Part shown: in pieces, positions 9,380-18,435 of the stretch
Layout: every line of letters starts with the position of its first letter
Position numbering within the stretch: position 1 is the first letter of the stretch
Virus record (IMG/VR): IMGVR_UViG_3300038701_001272
Coordinates: 1 to 37,974 of that record
Strand: one strand, 5' to 3'
From: a virus
Length of the DNA stretch: 37,974 bases
Position numbers and translations under genes: made by a program
The notes under the pieces: generated by a model
What the model saw: only the letters and a program-made list of their open reading frames with translations
Databases searched by the model: none
Told to the model about the DNA's origin: nothing

Positions 9380-9864
9380 TGGCATTTGGATCAAGTATAT
9401 TAGACAAGCTAATCACTGATTTTTCAGCGTTGGAGTTTGAAGGTGGCGAGTTGTTATTTAATAATGTTAAAAGTTCATACCGTGAAAGTATTCGTGGTGC
9501 TAGGGATGCTGTTCTATTGCCTGATGACGATAGCGAGTTTATTCGTGGTAACCAAGAAACTGACAGAAATTATGGCTTTTTTCTAAGTGCAATTGAGGAA
9601 ACTAACAGTGTCGCAAGCGATACGGTTACTCAGAATATGTACTATAGACTTATGAATATTAGAGATGGATTGCTAGATTACTTACAGAAAGAACCAAGCA
9701 ACCTAAGGCAATGGGCATTAGCACAGAGTCCACAGATTAATATATTTAAGAATAGATTAAATCAGGTATTGTTCAATGAAGGAGAGTCACCAAACGGAGG
9801 GTATGCAGTAGAGATGCAATTCAGGTTCACGGTATTTGTAAATATTAATCCTAAATTATTATGA
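9379..9864 (+). CDS. Tail terminator / tail completion candidate
   Basis: 161 aa. The position just before the tail tube gene and the size fit the tail terminator (gpU/gp17 class), which caps the tail tube and connects it to the neck. An N-terminal helix, a central alpha/beta region and a C-terminal strand (VEMQFRFTVFVNIN) that could line a ring are consistent. I see no decisive motif, so the call is by gene order. It overlaps the next small gene by ATGA. Confidence 0.6.
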   Translation: MAFGSSILDKLITDFSALEFEGGELLFNNVKSSYRESIRGARDAVLLPDDDSEFIRGNQETDRNYGFFLSAIEETNSVASDTVTQNMYYRLMNIRDGLLDYLQKEPSNLRQWALAQSPQINIFKNRLNQVLFNEGESPNGGYAVEMQFRFTVFVNINPKLL

Positions 9865-10001
9865 GTGAAAAGAAAGTAAAAAAAGTCCAACCAAAGAAAC
9901 TACGAACTTATCAACGTTTTATTAATGGTGTAAAGGTGGTAGTTGAGGCTGCTAGTCTTAGAGAGGCTAACAAAGAATTTAATAAATTATTAACTAAATA
10001 A
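9861..10001 (+). CDS. Small basic protein before the tail tube gene (46 aa)
   Basis: The ATG at 9861 overlaps the upstream stop and the frame ends with TAA at 9999-10001, two bases before the tail tube start. The protein starts MSEKKVKKVQPKKLRTYQRF and is very lysine-rich, with a helical EAASLREANKEFNKLL end. No family is recognised. Its tight fit between two tail genes and the coupled start argue that it is expressed. Confidence 0.65.
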   Translation: MSEKKVKKVQPKKLRTYQRFINGVKVVVEAASLREANKEFNKLLTK

Positions 10002-10003
10002 CT

Positions 10004-10996
10004 ATGTCAAATGCAGTAGGAAGACTACGAACAATGGGTATAGCAGCACAGCCAACATTTGGTACCGCTGTAACGACTTCTCAGTTTGTATTACCTTTAA
10101 CAAATATGCCGGAGATTGAATCTACCATACTAAAGGTAGAAAATAATGCGGCATTAGGGAGCGCTTATCAACTTAATGAATTAGAGAACGGGAACCGATT
10201 CGCATCAGTTCCTCTAGAATTTAAGATAGATGAAGACCAGCTACCATTGATTCTAAAACAACGATATACAATTACAAGTGTAACAGCGTCGGGAGAATCA
10301 GCTGTATACGATCATACAGGAGCATATTCAAACACAACTAATACATGGTACACGCTAATCTTAGAAGATGGGGATAGAACTGATTATGTAGTTAGGGATG
10401 TGTTATTTACTGATATGACATTCACATACGATGGGGATTTCTTCAGAGTGTCTACTACAGCTAATGGAGCATATCCAGAAGCGGTAACGGTAAGCAATAC
10501 AGTAACAGCACCTAAGGAGTTTGTAGGGCGAATGGCAAGTTTTAAATTTGCTACAACCGGGAGCACTACAGTAACAGCAAGTGCGCTATCTGCAGAACTT
10601 ACAATGTCTTTCGGGACAAATGGAGATGATACTAAGTTCAATCTAGGTTCACAGGATCTAGGAACTCATGTACTAACAGCTGACGAAGCGTATACATTGG
10701 CAGTAACACGAAACGAGGAAGACAGAGCTACATTCTATGATGTATTCACAGATAACACACCTAAAGAAGTAGATATGGAAGTAACTAGTTTGGATAGGTT
10801 TGTATCAGGATCAGTAGCAAATACAAATCCAAGTGTAGGATTCAATTTCCCTTATGCAAAGATTTCAGAGTATACTGAAGGAGACAACTTAGATGAGCTT
10901 GTTTCTGAAACAGGTACATTCACAGTGTTGGATAAACCAGGAGTATCAGGAGCACCAATGAACTTTACAATAACAAACGCAACTGCAAGTTACTAA
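10004..10996 (+). CDS. Major tail (tube) protein
   Basis: 330 aa, beta-rich, beginning with the common tube-protein opening (...GIAAQPTFGTAVTTSQFVLPLTN). Repeated Thr-rich strands and an acidic loop (EGDNLDELVSETG) lie in the second half. The tube protein polymerises into the tail channel around the tape measure. Supporting context: it precedes the G/GT frameshift cassette and is followed by a double hairpin terminator, as expected for one of the most abundant virion proteins. Confidence 0.85.
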   Translation: MSNAVGRLRTMGIAAQPTFGTAVTTSQFVLPLTNMPEIESTILKVENNAALGSAYQLNELENGNRFASVPLEFKIDEDQLPLILKQRYTITSVTASGESAVYDHTGAYSNTTNTWYTLILEDGDRTDYVVRDVLFTDMTFTYDGDFFRVSTTANGAYPEAVTVSNTVTAPKEFVGRMASFKFATTGSTTVTASALSAELTMSFGTNGDDTKFNLGSQDLGTHVLTADEAYTLAVTRNEEDRATFYDVFTDNTPKEVDMEVTSLDRFVSGSVANTNPSVGFNFPYAKISEYTEGDNLDELVSETGTFTVLDKPGVSGAPMNFTITNATASY

Positions 10997-11001
10997 GCAG
11001 T

Positions 11002-11070
11002 ACCCTAGTGATACTAGGGTGGAGGGGGAGCAGCCTGTTAAAGCCCCTTCCACTTTAGTATTATTTATTA
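11002..11070 (+). terminator. Two-hairpin terminator after the tail tube gene
   Basis: First hairpin: ACCCTAG (11002-11008) with CTAGGGT (11014-11020), 5-nt loop. Second hairpin: TGGAGGGGG with CCCCTTCCA, nine pairs with one G-T, spanning about 11020-11053. A T-rich stretch (11054-11070) follows. This should stop or thin transcription between the abundant tube protein and the lower-level chaperone and tape measure genes. Confidence 0.75.
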
Positions 11071-11080
11071 GCAGGCATAA

Positions 11081-11416
11081 ATGAAAAAAAGGAAAGAGCG
11101 TATCGATTTAGGTAAATTTGGTTCAGACTGGCAAGGTTGTTTTTTACTTCTGGAACCTTTAACAGTTAATGAGGTTGTCGAACTTTCTAAAACAACTGGA
11201 GAAATGTCAGAGAATGAGGGGGAAGAAGTAAATGCAGAAAAAACTATGAAGTTTATGACAGATCTTATAGCTCAGAAGTTTAGAGGGGGTCAGGTAATTG
11301 ACGAGGAAACAGATAAGAAAAGGGATGCTGTAGTAGAAGATTTGGATAGCTTGGCAGTTCAAGACATAAAAGCAATCTTGAACATTCTTATGGGTTTACA
11401 ACCAAGCGAGAAATAA
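11081..11416 (+). CDS. Tail assembly chaperone, short form (gpG-like)
   Basis: 111 aa, acidic and helical, starting KKRKERIDLGKFGSDWQG. In siphoviruses the G product and its frameshifted GT form coat the tape measure and recruit tube subunits. The identity rests on position between tail tube and tape measure and on the in-frame slippery heptamer GGGTTTA just before the stop. About six codons remain after the slip site in the zero frame. Confidence 0.85.
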   Translation: MKKRKERIDLGKFGSDWQGCFLLLEPLTVNEVVELSKTTGEMSENEGEEVNAEKTMKFMTDLIAQKFRGGQVIDEETDKKRDAVVEDLDSLAVQDIKAILNILMGLQPSEK

Positions 11417-11622
11417 AGGCATACGATTTATTTTTTGCAAATAAGAAATCTAAGCTAAACGATAGTCAGACCAAATACGTAAAGTACTACTTGTATTGTA
11501 ATGCAGTTGGGCATATCGATTATGGCACGTTTCTGGATCTAGATGCTAGGCTTGTAGAGCACATTCTAAATATACATGTAAGTTTCAATAAAGATCATGG
11601 ATCAAAACGTAATAAGCATTAA
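11081..11622 (+). CDS. Tail assembly chaperone, -1 frameshift product (gpGT-like)
   Basis: In the zero frame ATG-GGT-TTA is read at 11390-11398. A -1 slip on G GGT TTA continues as ACA ACC AAG from 11398 and stays open for 74 codons to TAA at 11620-11622, giving about 180 aa. The extension (...EIKAYDLFFANKKSKLND...) has no start of its own, is protein-like, with several aromatic residues in its middle, and ends 26 bp inside the tape measure gene, the classic arrangement. The slip is inferred, but the heptamer, frame and geometry all agree. Confidence 0.85.
11392..11398 (+). other. Programmed -1 frameshift site GGGTTTA
   Basis: An X-XXY-YYZ heptamer in the correct register (codons GGT at 11393-11395, TTA at 11396-11398). 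Both tRNAs can re-pair after slipping one base back, to GGG and TTT. No strong downstream stem is obvious, so slippage may depend on the heptamer alone. Confidence 0.85.
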
Positions 11623-13687
11623 CGTTGTAGCCAAGGATATGGCTACTTCTGTTTTTCGAGGTATCAATAAAAATCTTAAAAAAGATCTTGGAACGCTAAA
11701 TTCACAGCTTTCTAATGTAGGGGGTAACTTGGTTAGAACGGTTGGTAGTATGGCATCAGGCGTCCTTGGTGCTGTCATAAACCTAGCGAAAAAAGCTACC
11801 TTTGTAATAGGTGGGCTTGCTGGATCGTTTGTAGCTTTTGGTATTCATACTGCCATAGGGGCGGAGCAGGTTAAGGTTGCGTTAACTACTATGTTAGGGA
11901 GTGCTGATGAGGCGGGAAAGCTACTTTCAGACTTGGCTGACTTTGCAGCTGAGACACCGTTTGAACTTGTAGGATTGCAAAAATCAACAAAAAGATTACT
12001 AGCTTATGGTTTTTCGGCGGACGAAGTTATTGACAAGTTAAAAATGATTGGGGATGTATCTGCCGGTGTGGGAGCCAATGTAGATGATGTAGCTACTATA
12101 TTTGGGCGTGCAAAAAATGCGGGCCAGATATTCACGATGGAACTTGACCAGCTTACTGACAGAGGAATCCCAATACTTAATGAGCTTGCACAGATTATGG
12201 GTGTAGCACAAAACGAAGTCCGAGGATTAGCAGCGGAAGGTATTAAGTTCGAGGACATAAACCAGGCTTTTATAAATATGACAAGTGATGGCGGGAAGTT
12301 TTTTAATCTGATGGAAGATCAATCAAAGACCGCTGGAGGTATGATTTCAAATTTGAAAGACAATTTTACCGTTCTGGCTATGGAAATAGCAGGAATAGAT
12401 AAAGAAGGAAATATAAAACCTGGTGGGCTTTTTGATCGATTTAAAAACATATTGGCAGGGGTAAATGAGTTTTTAGAAAAGAATAAAGAAAGGATAATAG
12501 AGTTGGCAGATCAGGCTATGTCTAAGCTGGGCGAGATATTAAAGAACGAGGTTTTGCCTTTTTTAAAAGAGTTTGCTCAGAAATTTGTAGATGACATCCT
12601 CCCTAATTTGATTAATTTTGGGGAATATATCTTAACAGAAGCAATCCCAGCAATAGCTAGGTTTTTAGGCAAGATAGCAGAGTTTGTCACTGATCCTGCA
12701 AATAGAAGTTTTATAGAAAACCTTATAAAAATGGCAGGTCTACTTGCAGGCGCGGCAGGGTTAGCATGGGCTATTGGAGTAGCACAGACGGCGATTCTAG
12801 CATTCACTTCCCCCCTCGGAGTATTGGTAGCTACGGCAGTGGCAGGAGTAGCGGCGTTTGAGGCTTTAAAAAAGCCGGTTGGGGAATTGTTTGTAAGCTT
12901 TGCGGAAGGTTTAGGAATCATTGAAGATGCAAATGAAGCGTTGGACAGGAACCAATTAAGGCTCATTAGAGAAGATTTAATAGCTTTGGGCATAGATCCT
13001 AACGCAGTACCACCTGAACTTGCTGGGAGGCTGTCTGTGATAGCTGAACACGCTGGATCAAACGAGATCAAATTTCAGGCAATGCAAAGGGAAATAGATA
13101 ATTTTGCAATGAGAGACGCATGGGGGCTGTCTCAGGAGCAAATGCAGTCATTAAATACGTTACTGCACAATTCCGGCACCGAATGGAGAACTCTTGACGA
13201 AGCGTCACAGGAGGCATTGACTACTATCGTAAAGGAAGGAGTCGAGGGCGAGACCGCAATGGTCAAAGTGAAAAATATTGTAGGAGAGACGGCAAAAGAG
13301 TTTGATCTCGCAACGGCAGCAGCTACAGGGCTTTCAAACGCGATTGGAGATGCTTATGCAAAGAAATTCGTGTTTGATTCTAAGCAGGTCACGTTCAAGC
13401 AAGGAGACCCAGGATTAATGAGGTTTGCAACTGGGGGTGTAGTTCCGGGGAATAATACACAAGGAGATAATGTGTTGGCAAGGGTTAATAGTGGTGAGAT
13501 GATTTTAAACAAAGGCCAACAGCAAAACCTGTTTGATATGATAAAAGGTGGAGGTGGAGGAGGTGCCCAGAACGTAACAATAAATATAAATGGAGGAGAT
13601 ACGCAGAGGATAGTGCAAGTAATAGAGGATGTACTAGCACGGCAAAACATCAATGCTTCAAGAGGTCTTAGTTTAGCTTTACAATAA
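11597..13687 (+). CDS. Tape measure protein
   Basis: 696 aa; sets tail length, and at about 1.5 angstrom per residue would predict a tail of roughly 100 nm. The N-terminal domain resembles the lambda tape-measure N-terminal family (GAEQVKVALTTMLGS, then DLADFAAETPFELVGLQ). A hydrophobic stretch at ~380-425 may be membrane-active during DNA entry. The C-terminus shows the typical FATGGVVPGN...DNVLARVNSGEMILN segment and a polyglycine linker before a terminal helix. It overlaps the GT extension and is closely followed by the Dit-like gene. Confidence 0.93.
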   Translation: MDQNVISINVVAKDMATSVFRGINKNLKKDLGTLNSQLSNVGGNLVRTVGSMASGVLGAVINLAKKATFVIGGLAGSFVAFGIHTAIGAEQVKVALTTMLGSADEAGKLLSDLADFAAETPFELVGLQKSTKRLLAYGFSADEVIDKLKMIGDVSAGVGANVDDVATIFGRAKNAGQIFTMELDQLTDRGIPILNELAQIMGVAQNEVRGLAAEGIKFEDINQAFINMTSDGGKFFNLMEDQSKTAGGMISNLKDNFTVLAMEIAGIDKEGNIKPGGLFDRFKNILAGVNEFLEKNKERIIELADQAMSKLGEILKNEVLPFLKEFAQKFVDDILPNLINFGEYILTEAIPAIARFLGKIAEFVTDPANRSFIENLIKMAGLLAGAAGLAWAIGVAQTAILAFTSPLGVLVATAVAGVAAFEALKKPVGELFVSFAEGLGIIEDANEALDRNQLRLIREDLIALGIDPNAVPPELAGRLSVIAEHAGSNEIKFQAMQREIDNFAMRDAWGLSQEQMQSLNTLLHNSGTEWRTLDEASQEALTTIVKEGVEGETAMVKVKNIVGETAKEFDLATAAATGLSNAIGDAYAKKFVFDSKQVTFKQGDPGLMRFATGGVVPGNNTQGDNVLARVNSGEMILNKGQQQNLFDMIKGGGGGGAQNVTININGGDTQRIVQVIEDVLARQNINASRGLSLALQ

Positions 13688-13688
13688 T

Positions 13689-15506
13689 ATGGATACATTA
13701 GTATTTTACGGAAACAATAATTTACAGAAGAAAGGGTGGAATGTTCAAACGAATGGGTTTCGGACAGGTACATCTAATCAGGTGCAGTCAATACCATTGG
13801 CGCGTTCAGATGGATCAGTTGTCGTAAACACACGATTGGAATCTCGAACCGCAAGCATACGAGGTACGATAAACACAAATGTAGCTAGTGAGTTTGATAA
13901 CTTCCAAGAGGCTATTAAAGAATTTGACCAAGTGATAAACAAGACATCTAAGGTAGAACGGTATCTTAGATTTATACCTGAATACACTATATTAGATAGT
14001 TTAGATGATGCAACTGAGTGGGCTGGAAGTGGAGACACGTTGAGTGTGACCGCATCAGGCTCTCGACTACAGTTTGGTGATAGTGCAATTGAGTTTGCTA
14101 TCGATGTATCTCAGACACCAAGTCATAATGCAACGATAACAGGACAGCTTAATGATGCTATAGATTTATCATCTGTGGACAGTACTGGAAACTTTGAAAT
14201 GAGTTTACACATACCAGATACCCAATACATTACAGATGTATCCTTTATTGTTGGTGAAGATGTTTCAAACTATTACTTTGAAACATTTACAGCTAATTAT
14301 GAAGGGTTAAACTTTGAAAATGGTTGGAACCATTTCTCGTTGAAGTGGGACAGTGATACTAGTGAGACAGGAACGGTAGACCCATCTCAAATCGCGTATA
14401 TACAAATACAGATATCTTATTCATCTGATGCACAAGATCAGACATGCCTGCTAGGGTTCCTAGGGTGGGTAGATGAGGAGAGATTAAGAAACTTCCCTGT
14501 ATTTAGGGATGGCGATCTACGTAGGGATAACTTTAATTACAACGCAGTATCAGGCACAATTAATTATGAACAAGCATTTGAAAACAGTAAGGGTTATGCA
14601 ATATCAACGCATTCAGAAGATTTGTTTAGTGAAACGGGTATCACAGTGAGTGATGTAACCGTTGATTTCGATCTAGACGGATCTACAACATTATTACCGC
14701 TGTTTAATATTACAGCTGTAACTTCTAGTGATGTGCAGGATATTACTATTACTAATTTAGGTGACAATAGATCTATTGTATACGAGCAGTCAGGGGTTGC
14801 TGATGGGCAAACCATCGCTTTTGGAGGTACTGGTAATACATCGGTACAACTAAGTAGTACGTTGCAAGGAGGCCCTTTAGAATTTAAGGAGGGTCTGATA
14901 CCAACATTTAAACCTGGGAAAAACTATGTAAACCTAAGTGTAAGTACGACCACTACTTCCAACTTGCCAGCATCACTACCAACAGCAAATAGCACGGTAG
15001 ACAATGTGCCGACAGGTAGCGGGAAGACATACGTCGCGCAAAGCTTTGTACCCGTTGTGAGTGATACTATTACTACGGCAGAATTCTTTATTGATTCATT
15101 TCCTCCTTTCGGAGTAAACCCTAATCCTAATTTCTATGGATGGTCTGTTATGGATGACTCAGGAGGTTCACCGAATTCAATCCTTGCATCAGGAAACTAT
15201 ACTGCAGTAACAGGGTCTAATGTTGTAAGCGTTAATGTAAATGTGACATCAGGGAGTACGTATTACCTTGTATTGCAAGCAGGGAGAACTGTGGGTATCA
15301 AGTATGGGGTTGTGTATGATTCTGACAACACTGATCCATACTCAGGGGGCCTAGCTTATATATCAGACGAAACTACATTAGATGAAACGTTTGTAAATTG
15401 GACAGGTGTAACGGGGTCAGATCTTAAATTCCAACTCACATTACAACCTTCACCAGGGTGGGATATTAACTTTAGTGGTTCTTATAGAAAGCTTTTCTTA
15501 GCATAA
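13689..15506 (+). CDS. Distal tail (Dit-like) protein with inserted carbohydrate-binding-like modules
   Basis: 605 aa, far longer than a minimal Dit (~250). The N-terminal ~100 residues (DTLVFYGNNNLQKKGW, then GTINTN and FQEAIKEFDQVI) fit the Dit/siphovirus tail component start. Residues ~100-260 resemble a jelly-roll carbohydrate-binding module opened by DDATEWAGSGDTLSV. The last ~170 residues form another beta-sandwich of the type 'SF.p......i....f.id' with YYLVLQAG. Dit forms the hexameric baseplate ring; such insertions are known in evolved Dits that bind host glycans. Module boundaries are my estimate. Confidence 0.72.
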   Translation: MDTLVFYGNNNLQKKGWNVQTNGFRTGTSNQVQSIPLARSDGSVVVNTRLESRTASIRGTINTNVASEFDNFQEAIKEFDQVINKTSKVERYLRFIPEYTILDSLDDATEWAGSGDTLSVTASGSRLQFGDSAIEFAIDVSQTPSHNATITGQLNDAIDLSSVDSTGNFEMSLHIPDTQYITDVSFIVGEDVSNYYFETFTANYEGLNFENGWNHFSLKWDSDTSETGTVDPSQIAYIQIQISYSSDAQDQTCLLGFLGWVDEERLRNFPVFRDGDLRRDNFNYNAVSGTINYEQAFENSKGYAISTHSEDLFSETGITVSDVTVDFDLDGSTTLLPLFNITAVTSSDVQDITITNLGDNRSIVYEQSGVADGQTIAFGGTGNTSVQLSSTLQGGPLEFKEGLIPTFKPGKNYVNLSVSTTTTSNLPASLPTANSTVDNVPTGSGKTYVAQSFVPVVSDTITTAEFFIDSFPPFGVNPNPNFYGWSVMDDSGGSPNSILASGNYTAVTGSNVVSVNVNVTSGSTYYLVLQAGRTVGIKYGVVYDSDNTDPYSGGLAYISDETTLDETFVNWTGVTGSDLKFQLTLQPSPGWDINFSGSYRKLFLA

Positions 15507-16636
15507 TGGCAGACAAACAAGTATTTATAAAACTATATGCAAGCGATGGGACATACAAGGGTGTGTTTTTTGATTTCTCTTTCACAAGCTTTACTACACA
15601 GTTAAATGCAGGGTTAGGTGACCTTACAGTTACGCTTAATCGTAAGTTTGATGATACAAGCTTTATTACTCCGGGAGATGAGTTACGGATCTTTATTGCT
15701 GATGGTGAAAGCCCTACAGGAACTAGAATATTTTCTGGGGAAGTCGATGATATTTTATCAACGGTTGATAGCGAAGAAAATGTAAGTGTAAATTGTTCAG
15801 GATATACCGTTGAGCTAGCGCTAGGTTTGTATCGCGAAGGCACTGTGGTTCGTAAAGAGTTTGACAGCCAAGATTTGTCTGATCATATCAAGGACATCCT
15901 AGATCAGTACCAAACGAATAACTCAACGGCTAAGATAACGTATACAGGGAGTAGTATTGAAAGCGCTGGTAAATCTAGAGTATTGAACCTATATGCAAAT
16001 ACCTATTTAGAGGGAATTAAGCAGGCAGTTTCCAAGGCAGACGAAGGTTATTATTTTTTTGTTGATGCTAACAATGTATTTAATTTTAAACAAGTAAGTA
16101 GTACGGCGGATCATTTCTTTATATTAGGGAAAGATATTGCACGGTTGATCGTAAGTGAGAATACCAGACAAACCAGATCAGACTATTTATTTTACAATGG
16201 TCAGGTTGAAGATGATCCAGGGCTGCTTTTTAAGGCCTATAACGAAGCCTCAGCTCCTGTAGAAGACCGTTGGGAACGTGTTCGAGATGCACGCTTTTCT
16301 GATGAGGATAGTGTTGACGACAAAGCTGCTAGATACTTTAGTATTTATGGCCAAGCTGTAAGTAGTGTCAAGGCTAGGATTGTAGACAGTAACATTGCTG
16401 GCGGGTTTGATATTGAGAGTGTACAGGTGGGGGATACTTGTAGATTTCTAAATACTGAATCGACAGCAAACGTAGCTGGACTAAAAATAATAACTCAGAT
16501 AACATATAGTATAAATTACATAGATATTGTTACTGAAGATATCGAAGCGTTCGTGAACAGACAGATATCTCAGAACCAGCAGCAAATCAATTTTTATGCA
16601 TACGAAACTAATTCACCATCACAATATCAAACATGA
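15506..16636 (+). CDS. Baseplate hub / tail-associated protein (Gp37-like, Tal N-terminal type)
   Basis: 376 aa. The opening (VFIKLYASDGTYKGVFFDF, then LGDLTVTLNRKFDD and PGDELRIFI) is the usual start of the hub family related to T4 gp27 and phage gpD; SGEVDDI and NVSVNCSGYTVEL follow. The protein should form the trimeric hub that closes the tail and contacts the tape measure. It starts on the last base of the Dit stop region and is coupled to the next gene (ATGA). Confidence 0.8.
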   Translation: MADKQVFIKLYASDGTYKGVFFDFSFTSFTTQLNAGLGDLTVTLNRKFDDTSFITPGDELRIFIADGESPTGTRIFSGEVDDILSTVDSEENVSVNCSGYTVELALGLYREGTVVRKEFDSQDLSDHIKDILDQYQTNNSTAKITYTGSSIESAGKSRVLNLYANTYLEGIKQAVSKADEGYYFFVDANNVFNFKQVSSTADHFFILGKDIARLIVSENTRQTRSDYLFYNGQVEDDPGLLFKAYNEASAPVEDRWERVRDARFSDEDSVDDKAARYFSIYGQAVSSVKARIVDSNIAGGFDIESVQVGDTCRFLNTESTANVAGLKIITQITYSINYIDIVTEDIEAFVNRQISQNQQQINFYAYETNSPSQYQT

Positions 16637-17301
16637 TAGATGCAATAAGTTTATACAATAGGGTGATAGACCAAGGAGGTTTGATAGATATATCAATTGA
16701 GCGTGTATCTAGTACGCAACTAGACATTAAAGACACAGACTTGACAAGTTTTCTAAAAAAGGGGATGGCTATAGAGGTTACAGATAGTGCTGCTACCAAG
16801 TATGGCTTTATTAGTGCCACACCAACCCTAGTCAGTGGAGATACAAGGGTAACCGCATTGTGGGCTACGAGCGCAGGAACAGCATCTAGTCTTGCTGTAG
16901 GGAGTTTATCAGGCCTTTATGTTTCACAAAGTAGTGGAATGAGATCACATCCAGGGTTTGTTAGGTACACACCAGGGAACAGTGGGTGGAGTTCTACAAC
17001 GACCGTCGAAGGGAGTTTTTCTATAAATGGGAGACAAATGGTTTTAACGGTAGTGGTTGCTGGGACTAGCAACGCAGGAGAAACAAGGATTGATTTACCT
17101 TCAGGCTTCACAGTAGATATGCCAGGAACACCTTTTTATGAATGGGCCAGGAACGAGAATTCAGGTGCGGCAGTGAATGGTATGTGTGAGATTGCAGATG
17201 GTCGAACATTTCTAAGATACTTTATAGATGTCGGGGGGTCTCTATTCAGCTCATCAGGGAACAAGACAGCTAGATCTAATACAACTTTTAACTTCATTTA
17301 A
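16633..17301 (+). CDS. Tail-tip protein, receptor-binding candidate (222 aa)
   Basis: Residues ~1-85 are an anchoring-type region (DLTSFLKKGMAIEVTDS). The C-terminal ~125 residues are a compact beta-sandwich with RYTPGNSGWSST, FSINGRQMVLTVVV and DLPSGFTVD, a pattern seen in C1q/TNF-like and phage receptor-binding heads. Position after the hub and before the endolysin suits a baseplate appendage. No family is firmly recognised; together with the large fibre it may define host range. Confidence 0.55.
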   Translation: MIDAISLYNRVIDQGGLIDISIERVSSTQLDIKDTDLTSFLKKGMAIEVTDSAATKYGFISATPTLVSGDTRVTALWATSAGTASSLAVGSLSGLYVSQSSGMRSHPGFVRYTPGNSGWSSTTTVEGSFSINGRQMVLTVVVAGTSNAGETRIDLPSGFTVDMPGTPFYEWARNENSGAAVNGMCEIADGRTFLRYFIDVGGSLFSSSGNKTARSNTTFNFI

Positions 17302-18384
17302 ATGACATACGACGAGATAACACAAAAAGGCCTATGGGATCCTAGCCCAGAGCTAGGTGTCGTAGATAGACTTATTTCAAACAACTACACAGATGGTAGG
17401 GGTGGTTATGTGCCTGAGTTTGTTGTTATTCATACATACGGTGCCCCTGGGGATGACTTGTATAATTGGTTTAATAACCCATCAGCTCAAGTATCAGCAC
17501 ATTATTCTGTAAGCAAAGACGGAACTATAAGGCGGTATCTACCTGAGTCACTCACAGCGTGGCATGCAGGTGTATATGATGTGAATTTAAAATCTATAGG
17601 GATTGAGCATCAGGATGATGGTAATTACGAAGATCCAGTGCGAACCGATGCACTCTATGAACGCTCTTCGCAGATAATCGCAGATATATATATAAGGATG
17701 GGTTGGGATATAGAGAATCTTGGTCTTATTAAGAAACATAATGAATTTGTAGCAAGAGCATGTCCTGGAGGTCTAAGTATAGATAGAATTCGTAATAGAG
17801 TATATGAGATCTTACATCCTGAACCTGAGAAGCCACCAATAGACGATGATAAGATTAAAGAAGCTGCCGAGAAGCTTAAAGAAGAATACACTAAGAAAGT
17901 AGAAGAGTATAAGAAGATGGCAACAGACTTAGAAGAGTCTCAGGCTAAGAATACTAAACTACTTAAGGGTTTGAAAGAAGTAGCTAAGAACAACGTCGAA
18001 CTACGTAAGGAAATAGCCGTTGCAGAAGCTGAGGTGGAAACAGTACGCAACATAAACATTACGATCAATAATAATGGTGTGAATGTTCTATATAAAGTTG
18101 TGGAGGAATCAATTGATGTTGAAGGGATCTTAAACAAATGGAAACATTTTGTTGATTCAACATTTAAAAGTAATACACTTAGGAGTATACTGAAGTATGA
18201 TATCTTTGTATTACTTGGAATAGTTCTTCCTCAGATACCAATCTATCTGTCAGGATTAAATTTACCTGTAGAAGTAGTAGCAGGGCTAAGTGCTGTATCT
18301 GGTATAGGGACAAAGTTATTAGTAACAAGATACGATACAAACGAGGATGGTAAGCTGGATAAGTCAGATTTAAAAACTCTGTAA
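17302..18384 (+). CDS. Endolysin: N-acetylmuramoyl-L-alanine amidase with coiled coil, membrane segment and EF-hand-like loop
   Basis: 360 aa. Residues ~35-170 are an Amidase_2 (T7 lysozyme type) domain that cuts the sugar-peptide bond of peptidoglycan. Zinc ligands fit H44 (VVIHTYG), H146 (KKHNEF) and C154 (RACPGG), with Y68 (SAHYSV) and R152 in catalytic positions. Residues ~180-250 are a charged coiled coil. Residues ~300-340 are hydrophobic, enough for one or two membrane passes. The end (DTNEDGKLDKSD, 345-356) matches a 12-residue calcium loop with D1, N3, D5, G6 and D12. A membrane-tethered, perhaps calcium-tuned endolysin is inferred. Confidence 0.85.
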   Translation: MTYDEITQKGLWDPSPELGVVDRLISNNYTDGRGGYVPEFVVIHTYGAPGDDLYNWFNNPSAQVSAHYSVSKDGTIRRYLPESLTAWHAGVYDVNLKSIGIEHQDDGNYEDPVRTDALYERSSQIIADIYIRMGWDIENLGLIKKHNEFVARACPGGLSIDRIRNRVYEILHPEPEKPPIDDDKIKEAAEKLKEEYTKKVEEYKKMATDLEESQAKNTKLLKGLKEVAKNNVELRKEIAVAEAEVETVRNINITINNNGVNVLYKVVEESIDVEGILNKWKHFVDSTFKSNTLRSILKYDIFVLLGIVLPQIPIYLSGLNLPVEVVAGLSAVSGIGTKLLVTRYDTNEDGKLDKSDLKTL

Positions 18385-18435
18385 TTCTTACAAGCCTCTA
18401 ACACTAATTTGGTAACATAGACTGGTAACAATATA

